Source of the DNA: Linepithema humile
Lineage: Eukaryota > Arthropoda > Insecta > Hymenoptera > Formicidae
Assembly (NCBI RefSeq): GCF_040581485.1
Contig: NC_090128.1
Coordinates: 43,430,931 to 43,494,930 of the forward strand
DNA: 64,000 nucleotides
Reading direction: 5' to 3'
Under the pieces are notes generated by a model, which did not search any database, was not told the origin of the DNA, and worked only from the letters and a program-made list of their open reading frames with translations. Below are positions 42,301-50,883 of this stretch, one piece after another. Every line of letters begins with the position of its first letter. Within the stretch, counting starts at the first letter, position 1. Position numbers and translations under genes: made by a program.

Positions 42301-45300
42301 TTTATTTGTTTCAGGATAAAGAGCGCCGGAGGCAGAGGTAAGCAAAATTTCACGTTATGCATATTTTTTGCAAAATTTTATTGCGAAATATTATAATATT
42401 AGATTTGGGCTGATATCTTTAACGAATGTAATGAATAACAAGTCTGCATACAAAACACGGTTTGATTGTCATGCAAACTTAAACCTCCCTACAAAAATCA
42501 TTCGTAAGGAGACTGGTGTATGGTTACGATTAGGCCGATCAAAGTGAAGAGAGGTCTGAATTTACTGTCGGGATACGGACTAACCCTCCAATTATGTCGA
42601 ATTAACATACCGTGTTCGCCGGGTTCGCAGCGGCGCTGACAGGTCAGGTTCGAAACGATTCCCAATTATCCGAGTTCCCTACTGAGTTACCAGCTCTCGG
42701 GACCCTTCTATTCGTTTATTGCTCGTCTCTTCATCATACGTTAATATATGACGTCCATATGCACAATAATATCTCGGATATCCTTTATGAGAGACCTCAC
42801 AAAAGGTACCCTCAAGAACGCGTCTCGCTTTGTCATGACATAAATTTTAAGTCGTAGAAAAATATAGCAAAATGAATGAAGATCGTTTTAAAAAAAAAAA
42901 CGTCAAAATCCAATGATATGCGATACGGAAAATTGGCCGAAATCTCTGTGACATAGTGCAAATTCTTTGAGATGGCAAACTTGTAAGTAGTGTTTCAAAT
43001 ATATTAACATATGATGTATATATTAACGTATGATGAAGAGACGAGCGATAACTGTCTTTACACGACATTTTCATTGGTATTATGCAAATAGCGTTAATAG
43101 CGTGGTGACGTAAAAAATTGTAGGCTACACTATCTATTTGCATTGTCCTCTTATCGCGCAATGTCTAAAGTGAGTGTCAAGCAACTTCTACGGTATGTTT
43201 CCCAAAAAGAAAAAAATAGAGCAACAATCAGTCGGATCGACAAACGTGACGCTTCGAAAACGTGAGACACGCTTCTAAGGCACTGTGTCTCTTATCGAGG
43301 AATAAAAGAGATACCTCTCTCTTTTCGATGTTCGGAAGTTGGCTCACGACATCGCGGTTACATACCGTCTCGGTTCCAGACGGTGAAGGGACTCGAACGA
43401 AAAACGGACTCCGTTACGAGGACTCCATACATTAACGCGCGGTGGCCTCACGATGTACTGGCGACGGGTACGTCGGCGCAAAAGAGAAAGAGAGCAACGC
43501 CATGGCGTCGAGTGTCAGCATCGATAGGAGTTTAATTAGTTCGCATAATGCAAGCCGCTCACGGCGGTATAAACCGCGCGTGTATGTTGGCTCGTTCTCC
43601 GTCGTGCGCAGCTAAAGGATAACCAGGCGACGAGATACGACGGACGGACGGACGGACGGACGGACGGATGGCTGGGCAACATAAAGGACAGCGAAACGCG
43701 TCTAATTAACTTTCTGATTTAAAATCACCCGCGGCACGATACGATCGACGAGCGAACGGCGGCGAGTCAGCGGGCGTAAAAAGACGACGAGCGAACGGGA
43801 AGACGGAGGGGGACACCAGCGTGCTACCGCCTGGGATGCAAGGGTCACCCGAATTAATTATCCGACACTCGTTTCACTGAACCTATTGAATCACCTCTGG
43901 GCACTATCGTAAGTCTTCGTGGCGTAATTTGTGCATAAACCTCTCGTTTACCTAAATACCGAAATTGGCTCAATTACTACTCATTATTTAAAGGACACTT
44001 TCAATTTCAGACTTGAGTAATGTGAAACACATTAAAACGGTATTTAGTAGGCTTCAGAAAGTTGCAAAAATTGAAGAAAATTTTTTGGAAGATTTTTTTC
44101 TGCACTATTAATATGCATAAAATGTTGCATATCAAAAGTATTATTTGCATTTTGAAAAAGTGTAAGCGGAAAGAATACTTTACAACGTTTGCAAATTGTT
44201 GACAAGTAAATGTATATTTTATTAATGGTAATATTATTAATCTTTATTCATCTCTTGCATCAAGGTAATCGCCCAGGGTGGTCCATGACGCAATTCGTAT
44301 TTGCGACCCGCAAGAGAGCGCAATTTCGTCGTTCTCGCCCCAGGGGCGATCTCTAATCCGGTTTTAAAGCGGATAACTCTCTCTCTTTCTCTCTTTTTCT
44401 TTGCTAAGAGAAGCACGAAACAACCAGGATACAATTATACGTTAAGACGCGATGATGTATTGCTACCGCTTGAAACAATAGTGGTTGTTAATCTCATAAT
44501 GATACGTATAAGGGGAAATTTCTCAATGACAAAATCTTCTTTTGAAATAAAATCTTATCATATTTTTTAATTAAACCACTTATTTTTTTCTCAAAACAAA
44601 GTGGTAAAAGTAAAAAATTTTCATTTAAAAATATTCATTTAAATAAAATATATATCAAATTCGTAAGAATTTTAAAATTTCATATTATTTTCAAAATAAT
44701 TTCTTGCATAAAATATTCTTAAAGGCCAATCGCATAATATTTTTAATTCATCAAGATATTGAATAATTTATTTTTGATAATACTTTCGATATAAGGTTTA
44801 TATCAATACTCAAGATTGAGTCAAAATACATTGGTGTACGTGTATTTCATAAAACTTTTCATCCATTGGGGATATTTTCAATTTTACCAATACCTCTTTC
44901 GCATGTAACCACAACACTATAAAACCTATTAAATCCGTAATTTGAATCAATAGCGGCCCTAATTGAAAGTTCAACCGGAGCTCGTGAAACATAACTTCAT
45001 TATGTCGATATTTTATAAAATTACGGGTAATTGAATATCCCATCGGACAAAAAATAAATTAGTGAAAGTTCGTTAATAGTACATCCTCCCGTGCGTATGG
45101 ATTGCTTTAAGTGCCACCGGGCGAGTAGCGCGTTAATGGACGGCTGAAAGAGGCTGCTCTCGCGCAAAAAAGAAAGGGGGTCCATACCATACACGTTAGA
45201 TTGCCGCACGATCCTCCGGATACAATGACGACCGTGGAGTCGAGTAGAAAAGGTGGGTCGAATCCGTTAATCGGCTTATCGCGCATCGACTGGAACGATA

Positions 45301-48300
45301 TTTACGATCAGCCGATAAATAATACGTCAAAAAATCGCGATGCTTGCATGCGCCCAATATGTGCATTCTTATGCACTCAATGTACAATTAGATGCAAAAT
45401 CTTGTATCGTATACAACTGAAATTCTCTAAAGAGTCAAGAGTTCTGACATATTTAATCCGCGATATTTATTTTGGCGCAATAATGAAAGAATTTACAAGC
45501 ATTTATAACGGTTCTTCGTACTTGAATTTTAAACAGAGTTCATCCTAATTAACTGTATTAAGTTCTTATCATAGGAGATCTCACACGTGGCACGTCAGTG
45601 CCTAGCAGGCAGGAAGTGACTTCTACGCACATCTTTAAGCTATCTGATCGTGATGAAAGAGCGTAACATTTGCCCCCCGTCGTCAGGACATGTTCCTCGA
45701 CGTCAAGGCTTTCTCACGTGTTTCCTAATTAATATTCTAGCTATCTCCCCTAATAATTTGAACTATACCGCAAATGACGCGACGCGACGGCGTGGAAGAC
45801 AAAACGGATCCGATTACTCAAACTTATACTTCGGAAGTGAGAACTGTGTCGCAACCGCATAAATTTAGATGTCTTTTAGAAGCATTACTATTGCCATTTT
45901 TCACACACACAAAAATGTTCTATTATATTTATATCATTTTTGAATAAAAATTTTTAGTAAAATTAACACAGGAAAAATTAGCTACAAACGCGCTTGGGCA
46001 ATAAAAACCTCGTCATGATATAGTCACGCTGGAATTTTGTCATATCTATTAAATCGCAACGAGAACTAGTTCAATGCGGTTATGAAATGACAAAAGGCTA
46101 AATCATAGTGTGTCTTATCCGCTCCCGCTATAAGTAGATTAGCAGATTAGTCGAATACTAAATTGCAGGCCATAATGGTATTCGATAAGCATAATGTAAT
46201 AAATAAATGCGATTATATTTTTTCCTTCGGTGCAATCAATGAGCATCGAACAGTTTGGACATTAAGTACAGTGACAAAGTAATCACATAGTTGTAGATGT
46301 AAAAGGTCTCTCTCCTTATTATTACGGCTTTAATCGCGTCAGATCAAAATAATAATAAAAGTATACTAAATCGAGCTAATGACTTTTTGACGAAGGTAAA
46401 TATTGAAGAAATAGAATACCTAGAACTATGATTATATTTTGCAATTAGCTAAGTGTTTCATTATCCTATTATTGATTATGAAATCGTAAGCTAAACACAG
46501 TTGAGAAACACAAGAAGTAAAATTAAAATCTTGTATCTCCTTTTTAGGCGTCATAATTCAAATATTTTTTTCTCAAAGATTAATCAAGCGGAGACGTTTG
46601 ACCGATCGATAAATAACGGAGAATTTGATTAATCGGCGAAAAAAAACAGGTTGAAACGCGTTGAAATATTTAATTCGTAGAAATATTATGAGTGAAAGTA
46701 ATCATTTATAAAAATCATGGCTATAGGGCAAACAATCTGAAAGAATTATACGAGGTTAAAGTTATGCCAAGGCTAAAGTTACCAATTACCTCATCAGATA
46801 TTCCATAAAAATGTAAGGTAGCGAAAGCGAACCGGGATCGAGTAATAAACGATTTCTCTAAGCCATCCATCTCAACCGTTTTGTTAAACGTATATCTCAT
46901 GACTGCGTCTTTTTCGAAGAAGTATAAATAAAATAACATCAAGATGCAGACAGCATTAAACGCATAGAAATGCAGTAACGTGATAAACGAGAACCAGTCT
47001 CTATTTCTCGGCAAGCGACAGCGGCGCGCTTTTCAAAGCGGACAAACCCTTCGAGTCCAGTGGGACTCGTCGAAGATACGCGTACGTGCGCAGGATATGA
47101 GACCGCCTTCACGACGAGAGTGACAAAGAGAAGTGAGAGTGAAATAACGGAAGGCTCACGAGATTCCCATAATCTCGTTTTTTTTCACCTCCGCGGTATT
47201 CTCATAAGCCTACTTACTGTCGCGGCGGTGCTTCTGATCTACAAATTCCGAGATCCTTTACCGTTCTTCTTCCACTCTCGGCCTCCTGCCTGCCCCCCTT
47301 CTCTCTTTCTCTCTCATCCTGGTTTTACCACCCGCCCCACCCGCTGGTATAAACCAACCCTCAGTGCGATTCTATGAGAACCCATGACGGCGCGATGACA
47401 GGCTCACAATGAGGCCATACAGAAAACAGCCGGTTTTTTTTTTTCTTCATACGCGCATGTCATAATGCGGTGATTCGGGTCGCCGTCTACATACACGAGG
47501 GCAGTATTTATATCTACGCATGCGGAACTATACACGCGGCCGTAACGTATCGGAATTCGGAGCGACCTCACCTGGCACTTCACGTGCTTCGCCGCGAGAA
47601 ACGCATCCCGTAGATTTTAAGATGGGTCCTGCGGTGCGGAAGGGTCGCGGGTACCCCGAGAAACGCGAGCCAGTGTAACCCGAGCGCGACTTTCGCGTCG
47701 ACGCGCCAACGAATTTTTCCAAAGCAACGAACTGTGCGTGAGAGCGTGTCTTCGCTTTTTGTTCCAGCGAGCTGCTGCGGCGTCGGTGTGGAGGATTCGA
47801 GCGTACCCGATGCCGGCGGGTCCGCGGGGACGGGTGGCACCGGCGGCGGAGTGGCCGTCATACCTGATCGGCCGCCTCTCGAATTAGACAAATTACCACC
47901 TTATCACGACGTAGCGCCTAGCCCCGGTGAGTGTTATTATGAGACACTTGCTGTCCGGCGTTTCTCATGCATATGCGTGCGCGCCGTCGAGAAAGATCGC
48001 TGAGAAATGACCGCTCGTTACTCGCGTGTTCTCGAACACGTTACCTGTGTTGTGATCGCGAACGCGGTAGCACGTCCCTCGCGCGCTGCCCATACATCTC
48101 ATTTCGCTCGCCAAAGAAAATCGAGCTTACGGAACCGGATCTCGTAACTCGTTCTCAACGGCGTTTTCAACTAGCCGATAGCTCTATAAAGTCGATGTTA
48201 TGAAACGCGTCTGCACCTCGTGATAAGATAATGCTGTGTGCGAACTAAGCGAAAAATTATTACACTTATTTGATAACAGCAAGCGATAGTAAAATCCTAA

Positions 48301-49742
48301 ATTTTTATTTTTTATACGATTGTAACGCGTTGGGTGATGCTTCAACGTTGAAAGCGGAAAAAAGATTGCTCATCTCGCGCCTACTTGACGTTTTAAATCG
48401 AATGACGCGGCGCTTTTTTATCATTCGCCTGCCATCTAATTATGTTAAGAAATATATATTAATTAACATGGATCTCAAGTCTCTGATGAAATCGAACTTT
48501 AGGGCATAATGTATGGTCGTGGCTGGGCTCTCGACGAGGCGGCGGCACCCCAGGAGTCGTCACGACGCCGCTCTCCCTTCCTCAGCATCGACGGGCGATG
48601 AATCTCCCGGTCGAAAATCATTACACCCACATGCAAACCGACGAGGCTCTGTACGCGGAACTGGACTCGCAGGCCGCGAGCTACGCGAGCGATTTACAGT
48701 TACAAATGAGAGGAAGCTCGACGTACGGTACGACTTCCGGCGGACAGGACGACGAATATCACGAGCTGGACGCAGCCAGATTACATCGTCATTACGGAGG
48801 CAGCGACGGATCGTTACACAAAGATACGCTTCGAACTAGGCACAGTAAAAGGTAAGTCAAGCGATCTTATATTTATGAAACTTATTAGATATAAGAAAAA
48901 TGTGTGTTTTATGTTGCAAAATGAGACACGTTGTCTTAGAAATATCAAACTTTTCAATACTTTCTTTAGAGATTTACAATTTTCCGATTATCACATTGTC
49001 CGCTGATTCAAGTTGTATGAAAAATATTGCAATGTCATAGTTTTTCTTAGTCAAAAAATTAATAAGTTGATTATGAAATCGATGATTACGAAAACTGTTA
49101 ACAATGCACAATTTATCGCTTCACGTCTTTCTAAACCGGTAAACTAGCTTTGTTCGGGCAATGTCTTCTAAGAGCGGTTAATTACGCGTTATAATAAAGC
49201 GCGCGTCCGACACGCGTCGCCGCATAATCGGCAGTTATCGATACGGTCGATACGCCGCGCGTATGTTAATGGCGCATTCCGGTCGAGTGGCCGCCGAGCG
49301 GTTATTGAGAGCCTCGTTATCGGATGCTTCCAGGATACAAGAGCCAGACTACGAGATGTACGAGAATGGACCGTCGACGCCAATACCGCCGAGCCAGCAT
49401 CAGCTTCATCATCATCATCATCACCATCACCACAATCATCACCATCATCATCAGGAGCTGAGGATCGGCAGTAGGAACAGCGAGCATCCTTCGTACCAGA
49501 ACACGGCGTACACCGGAAGCGACGCCGAGCCAGACGGGCCGACGCTGAGCAGTGCTCCCAGCAGCGCCTACTACAGCGATCTCAGCTCGAATTCGGCGAA
49601 TCAACAGATGCCGGCCGCGGCGATATCGTCCGCGACGTCGACGGCGATGACGAGTCTGCACCTGAATCCGCAGAATCTCGACGCGCCGCAATACAGACTT
49701 GCAGCAATCAACGAGAACACAGTGCCTTCGGATTATATTTAA
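16921..49742 (+). CDS. Uncharacterised single-pass type I membrane protein, seven exons
   Basis: Joined exons 16921-17175 (3' edge uncertain), 17461-17746, 40983-41085, 42315-42337, 47768-47926, 48503-48851 and 49334-49742 give about 527 residues. Visible layout: hydrophobic signal peptide (about residues 1-27), acidic and Thr/Ser-rich ectodomain, PPPPRPP motif near residues 139-145, CDLC motif near 160, one membrane helix about 188-211 followed by HCRR as stop-transfer, then a long cytoplasmic tail rich in Gly, Ser, His and Tyr, ending in PSDYI. Intron phases 1, 2, 1, 1 and 2 match on both sides of the last five junctions, which is strong support for one transcript. I do not recognise the family. 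The signal peptide plus helix imply a cell-surface protein with the C-terminus inside. The tail has YAEL, YHEL and YENG motifs that could bind SH2-type partners if phosphorylated; that is inference. The gene is certain enough, the function is not. Confidence 0.8.
17461..17746 (+). CDS. Exon 2: ectodomain with proline-rich segment
   Basis: Bounded by a strong acceptor (TTGTTTCAG) and donor (CTTG/GTGAGT), 286 nt, ending in phase 1. It encodes a Thr/Ser run, an acidic stretch (VAEEELLYY), the PPPPRPPYLPEE segment, and CDLCSWAW, whose two cysteines could pair. No known domain is seen. The frame stays open past the donor to 17850, so an unspliced transcript would encode a short, secreted, unanchored form. 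Confidence 0.8.
23314..23397. repeat. Two-copy tandem repeat, 42-bp unit
   Basis: AGAATTAATCTCCTATAAAA at 23314 recurs as AGAATTAATCTTCTATAAAA at 23356, and the two 42-base units differ at only three positions. Simple local duplication in intron 2. Confidence 0.75.
26574..26756 (+). other. 60-residue ORF in the left arm of the foldback element
   Basis: Begins MTCYHIFKEEKLTKIVAK and ends EVLLAVTTGK before TAA. It matches the ORF at 27286-27465 on the other arm at 52 of 60 positions. Since the arms are copies of one another, similarity alone does not show it is a gene. It resembles nothing I recognise, and may be a leftover piece of an ancestral element protein or chance. Confidence 0.25.
27286..27465 (-). 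other. Mirror copy of the 60-residue ORF in the right arm
   Basis: Begins MTCYYIFEKEKLTKIVAK and ends EVLLAVTTGK. The frame is also open upstream to 27558. Eight residues differ from the left-arm copy and no frameshift separates them, although other parts of the arms do carry indels. Function unknown. Confidence 0.25.
28049..28174 (+). other. Short ORF of 41 residues beside the foldback element
   Basis: ATG at 28049 gives MSNTWIEADDTLIKKRQWPR and continues to a stop at 28172-28174. Composition is protein-like (WIEADD, QWPRGAKDVFVIL) compared with the AT-rich DNA around it. It starts 85 bp after the foldback element, so it could be a fragment of a gene or larger transposon. Not recognised. 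Confidence 0.2.
28440..28880. repeat. Degenerate AT-rich tandem repeat
   Basis: About six imperfect units built on AAAAGTTTTCCTCATAAAAA and CCTTTCCAAAAAATTGT, with units ranging from about 45 to 65 bp. GCGCCAAGT-like motifs stand near both edges (GGGCGCCAAGTACACGCC at about 28471 and GACGCCAAGTTTAAATAAA at about 28846), so the block may be the inside of an old transposon. Confidence 0.6.
29064..29223. repeat. Small foldback element with perfect 34-bp inverted repeats
   Basis: Bases 29064-29097 (starting CGCAAAAAACTTGGCGCTGC) are the exact reverse complement of 29190-29223. Between them an AT-rich unit of 48-52 bp (ending GAGCAATGAAGGCTATT) is repeated directly, at 29098-29149 and 29150-29197. 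The CAGCGCCAAGT motif in the arms echoes the GCGCCAAGT motifs of the neighbouring AT-rich block, so the two may be one family of miniature elements. Perfect arms suggest recent origin or gene conversion. Confidence 0.8.
33701..35057. mobile_element. Inverted-repeat DNA transposon, non-autonomous, about 1.36 kb
   Basis: A 21-bp terminal repeat starting ATACCCGAGTCGAAATTTAG at 33701 is perfectly mirrored at the other end (last base 35057). Weaker similarity continues inward (AGCCTATATGAACCTA against its mirror near 35025-35037). The inside is AT-rich without a long open frame, so it cannot encode its own transposase. It contains a second inverted repeat at about 34454-34822. The target site is unclear; a TA dinucleotide is possible. 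Superfamily not assigned. Confidence 0.75.
34454..34822. repeat. Nested inverted repeat inside the 33.7-35.1 kb element
   Basis: The left arm starts CAGCACTAGTTTTATGATAT and the right arm ends ATATCATAAAAGTAGTGCTG; the first 50 or so bases pair almost fully, the rest only in parts. The centre is AT-rich. Either a second miniature element inserted into the first, or an internal palindrome of the host element. Confidence 0.7.
37101..37120. repeat. GA dinucleotide microsatellite
   Basis: Ten GA units. Similar shorter GA runs stand at about 33661-33674 and 29973-29989. Confidence 0.9.
39304..39346. repeat. CT dinucleotide microsatellite
   Basis: An uninterrupted run of about 21 TC units within intron 2. 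Likely polymorphic in length. Confidence 0.95.
40983..41085 (+). CDS. Exon 3: transmembrane helix
   Basis: 103 nt between TTTTTTACAG and donor AAG/GTTAGT. Starting in phase 1 it completes the Glu codon from exon 2 and reads EAPGELGWV, then a run of Leu, Val, Ile, Ala and Gly of about 23 residues, then LLHCRR. A hydrophobic helix followed at once by basic residues is a standard stop-transfer anchor. The helix is in frame with both neighbours, which ties the ectodomain exons to the tail exons despite the 23 kb gap. Confidence 0.85.
41086..42314 (+). other. Intron 3 of the membrane-protein gene
   Basis: Donor GTTAGT to acceptor TTTGTTTCAG, phase 2, 1.23 kb. AT-rich at the ends with a CpG-rich stretch at about 41.25-41.6 kb. 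Nothing coding seen. Confidence 0.7.
42315..42337 (+). CDS. Exon 4: 23-nt microexon
   Basis: Acceptor TTTGTTTCAG ends at 42314 and donor GTAAGC starts at 42338. The 23 bases complete the Arg codon left by exon 3, encode IKSAGGR and leave one G for exon 5. It sits just inside the membrane. Phases agree on both sides (2 in, 1 out). Because 23 is not a multiple of 3, skipping it would shift the frame of the whole tail. Confidence 0.72.
42721..43046. repeat. Spaced inverted repeat in intron 4
   Basis: Bases 42721-42748 (GCTCGTCTCTTCATCATACG...) are the exact reverse complement of 43019-43046. The match does not continue clearly inward or outward. With about 270 bp between arms it could be a decayed miniature element or a structural repeat. 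Confidence 0.55.
43640..43667. repeat. ACGG tetranucleotide microsatellite
   Basis: Seven uninterrupted ACGG units in intron 4, in a CpG-rich stretch. Confidence 0.95.
47768..47926 (+). CDS. Exon 5: glycine-rich juxtamembrane cytoplasmic segment
   Basis: 159 nt from acceptor TTTTTGTTCCAG to donor CCCCG/GTGAGT, phase 1 at both ends. It encodes ASCCGVGVEDSS, a Gly/Ala/Thr-rich linker, and a better-ordered end PPLELDKLPPYHDVAPSP. The CC pair near the membrane could be palmitoylated; this is inference. It is symmetrical in phase, so a transcript can skip it without breaking the frame. Confidence 0.8.
47927..48502 (+). other. Intron 5 of the membrane-protein gene
   Basis: Donor GTGAGT to acceptor CTTTAG, phase 1, 576 bp with the chosen acceptor, or up to 54 bp longer with the alternatives. 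Nothing else seen. Confidence 0.6.
48503..48851 (+). CDS. Exon 6: cytoplasmic tail with tyrosine motifs
   Basis: Frame fixed by the donor AAAAG/GTAAGT (phase 2) and by the protein-like stretch beginning MNLPVENHYTHMQTDEALY. I place the acceptor at CTTTAG ending at 48502, which adds HNVWSWLGSRRGGG. AGs ending at 48538, 48553 and 48556 are in the same phase and would give shorter versions. The tail contains YAEL and YHEL and is rich in Ser, Gly and acidic residues. A second open frame overlapping this exon (GDESPGRKS...) is Arg-rich and does not match the phase of exon 5. Confidence 0.75.
48852..49333 (+). other. Intron 6 of the membrane-protein gene
   Basis: Donor GTAAGT to acceptor GCTTCCAG, phase 2, 482 bp. 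The last 70 bases are open in the exon 7 frame, but no acceptor of the right phase with a good pyrimidine tract is seen there. Confidence 0.65.
49334..49742 (+). CDS. Exon 7: C-terminal tail with histidine tract and stop
   Basis: Acceptor GATGCTTCCAG ends at 49333; the phase-2 entry completes Arg and reads IQEPDYEMYENGPSTPIPP. A histidine tract of nine His, Asn, five His follows, encoded by CAT/CAC repeats at about 49407-49454. The rest is Ser/Thr/Asn-rich with scattered tyrosines (NTAYTGS, SSAYYSDLSS) and ends VPSDYI before TAA at 49740-49742. The frame upstream of 49334 stays open to 49263, but phase and the acceptor favour 49334. Confidence 0.8.
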
Positions 49743-50883
49743 GAGACACTTTTTTTTAAACAGATGACGAGACGACGTTTGAAACGTAGTAACTAGCGAA
49801 ACCAAGATGTTCATCTCGTGCGAACGAAGAGTCTTTGTGCTGATATTTATAATTAACACTATTTCTACACGGGAATGATAGAAGATTGCGTCGTAGCACT
49901 AGAAAAAACGTAGAATTGAACCGAACAGATCAGAGGAGACAAAAGATCGTGAAATTTTTCGTCACTGTCGTCGTGACTCGAGGGTTTCTTCAACAAAGTG
50001 TTTCACGGTGCTCAATTTCAAGTTTTGCCCATACAGGAGGAATTGAAAAGCTCGCGTTTGGTAAGAGCGTTGTTTAACTGGCGGATGTGTCGGAGACCGG
50101 TTCCGGGTAAAATCGATTTCTTGCCCGGCAACGCTCCACTTGCTCCTTTGTCGCCGCACTTTGCGGTCCAGTTAAGACAATCGACTCTCGAGACACGCGA
50201 ATCGACGGATCAAGCGTCGCGAATCGATCGGCAGCGCGGCGTGTTCTCCTCTGCTTTTGCGCGCTAACAAAATACTAGGTATTCAATGTTTCGATACTTT
50301 TTTAAACGAAAGACAAGCGGAAGATAAACCGGTTGGCAGGTAAGTGACCAAAGCAAATCGTGCCGGCGGAATTAATACACGATTAAGCGCTATTCTCGTG
50401 ACGTCGGAAAAAGCCTGCAGTCGTGACAAAAATTTTCACCGTTATGACGGCTAACGTCATAGCTGCCACTAAACGCGTGATTTCGCTTGTTAAAATAATG
50501 ATAAATTCATGTTCGCGTTCGTTTGAAATGCATCATATTATAAGTGCGCGGATATTTCGAATAATTATGATGCCGACTCGGGCATGATATTCCCTTGAGT
50601 ACACATGTAACGTAAAAACGTAATGATATCGCATGAAGAATCACGCATTGCGGTTTCCAATCAGCCATAGCACGCCATAAATTGATGCCACTCTGACAAG
50701 TTTCCGTGAAAGCTAACCAGTATCTGGTAAGAAAAATCGACCTCTATTATCTCTCTTGGAAAAGGAAAGTAAAATTTCAAACCTGTATAATGTAAGTGGT
50801 TAACGGCATAAAACACTGCCCTATACAAATTGCTGTAACCATATCGATGAGATAAAACTTAATTTTGCAACAAATTAAATAAA
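49743..50883 (+). other. Probable 3' UTR of the membrane-protein gene
   Basis: The first canonical AATAAA after the stop codon lies at 50878-50883, about 1.14 kb downstream, so the 3' UTR is probably of that length. Upstream variants of the signal may be used instead. Frames open here on either strand look like chance. Only the AATAAA is direct evidence; the mRNA end is inferred. Confidence 0.4.

Larger units (their letters stand above)
42338..47767 (+). other. Intron 4 of the membrane-protein gene, 5.4 kb
   Basis: Donor GTAAGC to acceptor TTGTTCCAG, phase 1. Holds the spaced inverted repeat at 42.7-43.0 kb, the ACGG microsatellite, CpG-rich DNA at 43.2-43.9 and 47.0-47.7 kb, and a 97-codon hydrophobic minus-strand frame (46721-47014) that I judge to be chance. 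Confidence 0.65.

Noticed and set aside
46721..47014. 97-codon hydrophobic minus-strand frame in intron 4
   Set aside because: Phe/Leu-rich translation can come from AT-rich DNA by chance; no start context, splice sites or family match.
48513..48839. Alternative plus-strand frame over exon 6
   Set aside because: Arg-rich, and no acceptor of matching phase joins it to exon 5 and then on to exon 7, while the frame starting HNVWSW does all of these.
49317..49859. 180-codon minus-strand frame opposite exon 7
   Set aside because: It is the antisense shadow of the histidine tract and tail; its Met/Val run is the complement of the CAT repeats.
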